The translations under genes and the position numbers were made by a program. The notes beneath the pieces are model-generated. The model was not told where the DNA came from and made no database searches. It was given only the letters and a program-made list of their open reading frames with translations. From Bacteroidales bacterium (GTDB taxonomy: Bacteria > Bacteroidota > Bacteroidia > Bacteroidales > P3), in assembly GCA_024400495.1 (NCBI GenBank), contig JAKSMR010000006.1:1-64000 (forward strand): 64,000 nucleotides of DNA. The letters run 5' to 3'. Of the stretch, positions 59,290-64,000 are shown in pieces. How positions within the stretch are numbered: position 1 is the stretch's first letter; each line of letters starts with the position of its first letter.

Positions 59290-59575
59290 TGCAGTCTGAT
59301 GTTTGTCCCTTGTTTCCGTTACTTTCTGCCACGAGGTTGGCTGTTAATCCGCATGGTTCCTTCCGGCTTTGGTCGGGATAGAGAAACTCGGTTTCTTTCA
59401 AATGTGCACCCAAAATGGGAAAAAGCATGGGTACGAGGGGCTGATTCATGTCTTTTGAGGTCTGTGAGAGGAGGATTTGGATGCATTCTGTACCCTTTCC
59501 GAGGACAGACATCTTAGGTGAATGAGGTTTTGTGATATCGTATTTCGTTGGTTTATTGCTTCTTAGAGATAATGA
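59290..59575 (-). pseudogene. DUF3987-like mobile-element gene, fragment D
   Basis: The minus strand encodes KPTKYDITKPHSPKMSVLGK, GTECIQILLSQTSKD, MNQPLVPMLFPILGAHLKET and EPCGLTANLVAESNGNKGQT, parallel to 58323-58905. It breaks off earlier than fragment C. Not functional. Confidence 0.6.
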
Positions 59576-59585
59576 AACTGCTTTC

Positions 59586-59735
59586 TGGATACAGTTACAG
59601 TTAATACAGTTTTTTTTTGAAGGGTGCAACTAGCACCTTTGGATTATATATCTTATTAATAATTAATTAGTTATATATAATATATAGGGGTGTATAGCAT
59701 CCATTTTTTAACTGTATTACTGTATTACTGTATCC
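59586..59735. repeat. Inverted octamer-repeat element, locus D
   Basis: The right arm (59710-59735) has three units of ACTGTATT; the left arm (59586-59610) is its imperfect complement (ATACAGT units). The core contains AATAATTAATTAGTTATATA, nearly identical to locus B, although the arms differ completely. Confidence 0.85.
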
Positions 59736-59748
59736 GGAGATTGTTTAC

Positions 59749-60050
59749 TTACTTCTCTACAAGGCAGTTAGCCTTGCGATGACTGGCGACAGCCTTTGGG
59801 GGAGGTTACAGTTCCTGGGAGAGGGTGGTGAAGCTAAGGGGGGGCATGTTGTCGTTGCTGAAACGCCACCAGTAGCGGTTGAGGCGCTTGGAGTGGCTGA
59901 CGGCGATGTAGGTGCCCCGTGTAGATGGGTTTGTTGTGGTAGAGGCCCTTGCGAGCCTCTTCTTCTACGAAGCAGACGAGCTCGTCGTTCTGCTGGCAGA
60001 GAACAAAGATGTGTGTGGATGGTCTTGTTGTGGGAGTCGGCACCCGTTGT
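59749..60050 (-). pseudogene. C-terminal remnant of an unidentified mobile-element gene, copy D
   Basis: The minus strand encodes, across at least two frameshifts, HIFVLCQQNDELVCFVEEEA, RKGLYHNKPIYTGTYIAV, NRYWWRFSNDNMPPLSFTTL and, after a stop, HRKANCLVEK ending at 59749. It is a longer relative of 59058-59200. The pattern looks like the end of a large mobile-element protein. No function is assigned. Confidence 0.5.
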
Positions 60051-60100
60051 GGTATAGCCTGCAGGAAGCGAAGCCGTGAGTCGGGGGATCGGGTAGGATG

Positions 60101-60712
60101 TTATTCTACGGGCTGCAAGATGGGGGAGGAGAAGAGGTCGTTGGGGTTGGTGCCGGGGAACCCTTCGGGGATGGGCTCGTGAATGCGGCCGAACCATTCT
60201 TTCCAATACTGGGGCAGGTGGCCGTCTCTGTCGCGCCAGTTCATGGGCTTGGAAGGGAAGAGAGGGGTCTTGTTGTCGGGGTCGACGAAGGCGTATTTCA
60301 CAAGTTCGGAGCAGTAGTAGCGGCTGTTGCCTTCGACGAAGGCTGAGTCGTAGGGGGTGCCGAGGGCCTGGCGGAGGAAGGAGAGGAGATGGCGGGAGGA
60401 GAATGGGGCGACGGGACGCATGGCTACTACTATGGTGTCTGTGGACTCCTGCTGGGCGAGGAAAGTGGTGTGGCTGACACGTCGCACACCATAGCGAGGG
60501 GTGGCGTCGTAGATCCAGCAGCTGTCGCCTTGGCTGACGACGATGGCGACATGGGTGACGTCGCCGGTGGCCTGTCTTATGGCTTGGTCCATGGCTCCCT
60601 TGCCCATGACGAAGAGGAGGTCGCCGGTATGGAGCATGGGCTCGGGCTGTCGGCAGGAGGCAAAGAGGAGGAGGGCCACGAGGGCCAGGATATGATGCGG
60701 AGAGGTTGCCAT
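60101..60712 (-). CDS. YiiX/NlpC-P60-like cysteine hydrolase lipoprotein
   Basis: The 203-residue product has a lipobox at Cys20 (LLLFASCRQ). The domain has HTGDLLFVMGKGAMDQAIRQ, the His motif VTHVAIVV and the catalytic Cys in YYCSELVKYAFVD, the permuted papain-like arrangement of the YiiX/YebB family. Such enzymes cut amide or ester bonds in peptidoglycan or lipids. It is positioned at the cell envelope. The gene follows the second yajC on the same strand, 86 bp downstream. Its 3' end abuts the decayed mobile region. Confidence 0.85.
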   Translation of the reverse strand: MATSPHHILALVALLLFASCRQPEPMLHTGDLLFVMGKGAMDQAIRQATGDVTHVAIVVSQGDSCWIYDATPRYGVRRVSHTTFLAQQESTDTIVVAMRPVAPFSSRHLLSFLRQALGTPYDSAFVEGNSRYYCSELVKYAFVDPDNKTPLFPSKPMNWRDRDGHLPQYWKEWFGRIHEPIPEGFPGTNPNDLFSSPILQPVE

Positions 60713-60798
60713 AAGGATTGAAAGGGCAGGGTGGGAAAGGTCGTGTTGCTTTTCCCTCCCTGCCGGCGGTTGGCGGGTGAGGACGAGGATGGCCTGGC

Positions 60799-61089
60799 TT
60801 ATTTCTTAGCCTTGGGAGCAGGGATGTCCATGATGGCGCTCTTGGCGACTTTCATGCGGGTGCCGGGGGCCACTTCGAGCTCGACGTGGGTTTTGTCGGC
60901 GGAGGCAATGACGCCATGGATGCCGCCGGTGGTCATCACCTTGTCGCCTTTCTTGAGGGCGTCGCGATAGGCCTCTTCGGCTTTGGTCTTGTCTTTCTGG
61001 GGCTTGATGAGGAAGAAATAGAATACGGCAATCATTGCCACAATCATGCAGGCTGTCTTCCAGCCGTTAGAGATAGCGAGAATAATCAT
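60799..61089 (-). CDS. Preprotein translocase subunit YajC (second copy)
   Basis: The 96-residue protein has one N-terminal helix (ACMIVAMIAVFYFFLIKPQ) and a cytoplasmic part KKGDKVMTTGGIHGVIASAD and LEVAPGTRMKVAKSAIMDI, ending in a basic PKAKK tail. The FLIKPQ(x)K motif after the helix is the canonical YajC hallmark, closer to the E. coli form than the copy at 50832-51134, which has WLMGGSQRK instead. Two yajC-like genes in one genome is unusual. It precedes the YiiX-like gene and is 165 bp from terC-like gene. Confidence 0.85.
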   Translation of the reverse strand: MIILAISNGWKTACMIVAMIAVFYFFLIKPQKDKTKAEEAYRDALKKGDKVMTTGGIHGVIASADKTHVELEVAPGTRMKVAKSAIMDIPAPKAKK

Positions 61090-61254
61090 ATGCGTGTTTT
61101 TTTTTATTCTTTTTTTGTTTGACGAGGTTCTTTTTGTGTTACCTGCTAGGGTTGGTAAGAGGCTTCTAGGTTTGTCTGCGAGGGTCGCGATGTCTTTTTC
61201 TCAGGAATCAGAGGGTTGTCGTCTTTTTGTTGTCTCTGGCTGATGCCCAAGGGG

Positions 61255-62304
61255 TCAGCTCTCGACGGGCGTGCTCTTCTTGGGGAAGAGGAGGCTGAGG
61301 AGGATGCTGAGGGCGAGGATGCCGAGGATGACGCAGAGGGAGACTGTGGTGGAGAGATGGATGGAGGTGAACTCGCCGAGGATCATCTTGGCGCCGATGA
61401 AGCAGAGCAGGAGGCCGAGGCCGTAGCTGAGCATCCAAAACATGTCCTTCACGCCGCTGAGGAGGAAGAAGAGGGAGCGCAGGCCCATGATGGCGAAGAT
61501 GTTGGAGAAGTAGACGATGAAGGTGTCGGTAGTGACGGAGAAGACGGCGGGGATGGAGTCGACGGCGAAGATGATGTCGCTGAACTCGATGACCATCAGC
61601 ACGATGAAGAGGGGCGTGATGTAGGTCTTGCCGTCGATCTTGCTGAAGAAGTTGTGGCCGTCCATCTTGGGCGTGGCGCGGAAATAGCGGGTGCAGAAGC
61701 GCACCATAGGATGGCGCTCGGTATCGATGGGCTCGTCGCTGTCGTCCTTGAACATCTTGATGCCGCTGAAGATGAGTATGATGCCGAAGATGGCGAGCAC
61801 CCAGCTGAACTGCTCGACGAGGGCGCCGAGGGCGAAGATGAAGATGAAGCGGAGCACGATGGCGCCGAGGATGCCCCAGAAGAGGACACGATGGTAGTAG
61901 CGCTTGTCGATGCCGAAGGAGATGAAGATCATGATCATCACGAAGATGTTGTCGATGGAGAGGCTCTCTTCAAGGAAATAGCCGGCCAGATACTGCGAGG
62001 CAAGCTCCTTGCGGTAGATGGTGAGGTTGTCGGCAAAGGACTTGGAGTCGACGAGCATGTGCTCGAGGGGTGTTCCGGAGGCATAGGCGAAGAGCTCTTC
62101 CACGGTGTCGATGCCGTGGATCCATTCGGCATGGAGACGGATGATGACGGCCAGGAGCATGGAGAGGAGCACCCAGATGGCGGTCCAGAGGCCAGCCTCT
62201 TTCATCTTGACCTCGTGGTCGTCCTTGTGGAAAACGCCGAGATCCATGGCCAGCATGATGATGATGAAAACCATGAAAACGCCGAAAAAGATAAATCGTG
62301 ACAT
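61255..62304 (-). CDS. TerC/Alx-family membrane protein
   Basis: The 349-residue protein has about nine membrane helices, beginning RFIFFGVFMVFIIIMLAMDL. It contains FLEESLSIDNIFVMIMIF and the metal-binding acidic motif VIEFSDIIFAVDSIPAVFSV, both hallmarks of TerC/Alx (DUF475-like) integral membrane proteins. These proteins export metal ions, chiefly manganese, and have been linked to the folding of other membrane proteins. The E. coli Alx has a pH-responsive leader; none is recognised here. The promoter box at 62375-62382 is on the same strand. Confidence 0.92.
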   Translation of the reverse strand: MSRFIFFGVFMVFIIIMLAMDLGVFHKDDHEVKMKEAGLWTAIWVLLSMLLAVIIRLHAEWIHGIDTVEELFAYASGTPLEHMLVDSKSFADNLTIYRKELASQYLAGYFLEESLSIDNIFVMIMIFISFGIDKRYYHRVLFWGILGAIVLRFIFIFALGALVEQFSWVLAIFGIILIFSGIKMFKDDSDEPIDTERHPMVRFCTRYFRATPKMDGHNFFSKIDGKTYITPLFIVLMVIEFSDIIFAVDSIPAVFSVTTDTFIVYFSNIFAIMGLRSLFFLLSGVKDMFWMLSYGLGLLLCFIGAKMILGEFTSIHLSTTVSLCVILGILALSILLSLLFPKKSTPVES

Positions 62305-62374
62305 ATGGGTCGTGTGTTATAACAGTCTGATTGTTTGTTCTATAGTGGCGTGCTACCACACCATTACTATTCTA

Positions 62375-62382
62375 CAAAGATA
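62375..62382 (-). promoter_or_regulatory. Bacteroidetes -7 box of the terC-like gene
   Basis: The minus strand reads TATCTTTG 71 bp before the start. No good -33 element is seen. The rest of the 62305-62762 gap, between divergently transcribed genes, is AT-rich without repeats recognised. Confidence 0.65.
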
Positions 62383-62762
62383 CGAAGTTTTTTCTAAATA
62401 GGAATATTAATTTTTAAATGGGTAGATAGAAAGGTCCTTGGATGGTAGGCATGAAACGTGGAGCTTTTCTTTGTGTTAGAGAGCATATTCTGGTGATTTT
62501 TTGTGGGACGCCAAGGGATGTGGCTGCTTTTGGTAGGTTGTTGAAGCGGATTGCTGACGGCTAAAGAAATTTTTCTTTTTTTGGGGGGGGCGAAGTCTGC
62601 TATAAAGACAGAATTTGTCTTTCTGATTATCATTCCTGTTGTCTCTGCATAGTCAACGTTTCCATCAAGATGAAAGTTAAAATTAAGCCTAGGCGGACTT
62701 TTTTTTGTCATTATAGACAATACAGATTATTTTTTCTCGTTATTATTTATTATATTCGCAAC

Positions 62763-63314
62763 ATGAACCTTTTTCTCACCTTCGCCAAGATCGGAACCTT
62801 CACTATCGGGGGCGGCTATGCCATGATCCCGTTGATGGAAGAGGAGCTGGTGAGAAAAAGCCGTAGCCTGACGGCAGAGGAGTTCCTGGATGTGCTGGCG
62901 TTGTCGCAGGCTATGCCGGGGGTGTTTGCTGTGAATATGGCTGCCGTGGTGGGGAACAGGCTGAAGGGGCTGAAGGGCTCTGTGTCGGCCATCTGCGGCA
63001 CGGTACTGGCTCCGATAGCGATCATCCTCCTGGTGGCGATACTCTATAGGAGGCTTAGCGACAACCCTCATGTGGAGCATGCCTTTATGGCTGTGCGTCC
63101 GGTCGTGGTGGCGTTGATTGCCGCCCCCGTCGTCCGTCTGGCGAAGAGCGCCAAGATAGGATGGTCTACCTGTTGGATACCCGTGGCGGCAGTAGTGCTG
63201 ATAGCGTTGCTCGGCGTCTCTCCCGTATGGGTGATAGTGGGCGTGATGGCGCTGGCGGTCGTCTACTTCCTCGGCAGAAAGAAAACGAATATCAACCAAC
63301 AGATCCACAAATAG
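62763..63314 (+). CDS. Chromate transporter, first half (CHR domain)
   Basis: The 183-residue protein from the ATG at 62763 (NLFLTFAKIGTFTIGGGYAM) is one CHR domain with the motifs GGGYAMIPLMEEE and LALSQAMPGVFAVNMA, followed by about five helices and a basic tail. In many bacteria ChrA is one protein with two CHR domains; here each half is a separate gene. It starts in an AT-rich leader and precedes the second half by 10 bp. The pair probably forms a heterodimer that moves chromate or a related anion; the native substrate is unclear. Confidence 0.9.
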   Translation: MNLFLTFAKIGTFTIGGGYAMIPLMEEELVRKSRSLTAEEFLDVLALSQAMPGVFAVNMAAVVGNRLKGLKGSVSAICGTVLAPIAIILLVAILYRRLSDNPHVEHAFMAVRPVVVALIAAPVVRLAKSAKIGWSTCWIPVAAVVLIALLGVSPVWVIVGVMALAVVYFLGRKKTNINQQIHK

Positions 63315-63324
63315 TCACGATACC

Positions 63325-63921
63325 ATGCTCCTGAAACTTTTTCTCACATTCCTCAAGATCGGCGTCTTCACCTTTGGTGGAGGCTACGCCATGGTGGCGC
63401 TGATCCAGAGCGAAGTGGTGGAGCGTCAGGGGTGGCTCACGACGCAGGAGTTTACCGACCTGCTGGCGTTGTCGCAGATGACGCCAGGACCCATAGGCAT
63501 CAACTCGGCTACCTATGCCGGCTATGCTGCCATGCAGGCTGAAGGGTATGGTCAAGGGCTTTCGGTGGCAGGTGCCGTCGTGGCCTCGCTAGGCGTGGTG
63601 CTGCTTCCCGTGGTGCTGATACTCGGAGTAAACTACCTCCTCTCTCGGTATAAGGAGCTGCCTGTGGTGCAGTTTGTGCTGAAGATGCTGCGCCTCGCCG
63701 TGGTGGGCATCATAGCCTCGGCGGCGCTCTCGCTCATGAATGCCGCCAACTTCGGCAGCCTTGACGGAGATATGAAGCAGCTGGTGGTCTCGGTAGCGCT
63801 CTTTGTTGCCGCTTTCGTGGTGACGGTCCTTCCGAAGCGAGAAGGGAGCAAGATGCGGCGTCCGGGGCCGATAGCGATGCTGCTGATAGCGGCGCTGGTA
63901 GGTGTAGCGGTCTATTGGTAG
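63325..63921 (+). CDS. Chromate transporter, second half (CHR domain)
   Basis: The 198-residue CHR domain starts MLLKLFLTFLKIGVFTFGGG and has GYAMVALIQSEVVERQGWL, LALSQMTPGPIGINSATYAG, then helices and a C-terminal hydrophobic end IAMLLIAALVGVAVYW. The GPIGIN motif differs from the GVFAVN of the first half, as expected for the two asymmetric domains. It lies 10 bp after its partner, so the two are translated together. The window ends about 79 bp later, in AT-rich sequence with no further gene. Confidence 0.9.
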   Translation: MLLKLFLTFLKIGVFTFGGGYAMVALIQSEVVERQGWLTTQEFTDLLALSQMTPGPIGINSATYAGYAAMQAEGYGQGLSVAGAVVASLGVVLLPVVLILGVNYLLSRYKELPVVQFVLKMLRLAVVGIIASAALSLMNAANFGSLDGDMKQLVVSVALFVAAFVVTVLPKREGSKMRRPGPIAMLLIAALVGVAVYW

Positions 63922-64000
63922 AGGTGAAGAGTTGTGGAAAAAAAAGAAGAGTTAAAAAGATCATAATTGAAACGTTAATCAATATTATCGACAATGCATT

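Noticed and set aside
386..59735. Invertible promoter switches, as known for Bacteroides capsule loci
   Set aside because: The inverted arms and spacing would fit, but the cores contain no TAnnTTTG promoter, loci show the same orientation relative to the neighbouring remnant, and no tyrosine recombinase is nearby.
1..64000. tRNA or rRNA genes
   Set aside because: Scanning by eye found no cloverleaf with a TTCGANTC-type arm and no rRNA core motifs; small ones could still be missed without a computation.

Overview
The window reads as chromosomal DNA of an anaerobic, gut- or oral-type member of the Bacteroidales. Support: promoters of the Bacteroidetes type (TAnnTTTG, often with TTTG about 20 bp upstream), a PorQ-like type IX secretion protein, the Bacteroidetes-style cluster leuS / long nusB / DUF1573 / yajC / ybbR / coaE, DUF5106-TlpA and DUF1573 proteins, the pyrB-pyrI pair, and a lysine-fermentation pair (kdd-kamA). 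I found no rRNA, tRNA or CRISPR array.

Layout. 1-1.3 kb: repeats plus remnants of a type I modification subunit and an M15-like peptidase. 1.3-5.1 kb: META lipoprotein, clpC, low-molecular-weight phosphatase. 5.2-5.65 kb: two interspersed repeats. 5.7-11.4 kb: small secreted protein, kdd, kamA, WG-repeat protein, porQ, lplA. 11.7-19.4 kb (minus strand): membrane protein, pyrI, pyrB with a candidate attenuator and leader peptide, TPR lipoprotein, ABC permease, membrane protein, tpiA, TlpA-like protein. 19.4-20.3 kb: an 11-bp-periodic palindrome and a MITE-like repeat. 20.3-26.5 kb: lpdA, an unknown gene, M23 peptidase, ispH, recF, DUF721/DciA-like. 26.9-29.2 kb: topA. 29.3-30.7 kb: repeats and a decayed mobile-element gene. 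30.7-38.8 kb: two glycosyltransferases, amidohydrolase, lepB, cyclophilin, response regulator, metallo-hydrolase. 39-45.9 kb: TetR regulator plus a tripartite RND efflux operon ending in a PII-like gene. 46.3-57.1 kb: leuS-to-coaE cluster, a GH3/beta-lactamase-fold fusion, TerB-DnaJ protein. 57.1-60.05 kb: a gene-poor graveyard of repeats and duplicated mobile-gene remnants. 60.1-63.9 kb: NlpC/P60-like lipoprotein, a second yajC, terC-like, and a split chromate transporter.

The coding part is mostly housekeeping. The unusual content lies between genes. At least five small repeat families occur. The most striking shows inverted arms built from 7-8 bp tandem units whose sequence is different at most loci, yet the two arms of each locus stay complementary around a conserved AT-rich core. 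A second notable element is a pyrBI leader with a short ORF running through a U-rich tract into an intrinsic terminator, the architecture expected for UTP-sensing attenuation. Functions are assigned by reading motifs and recalled family features, with no database search.
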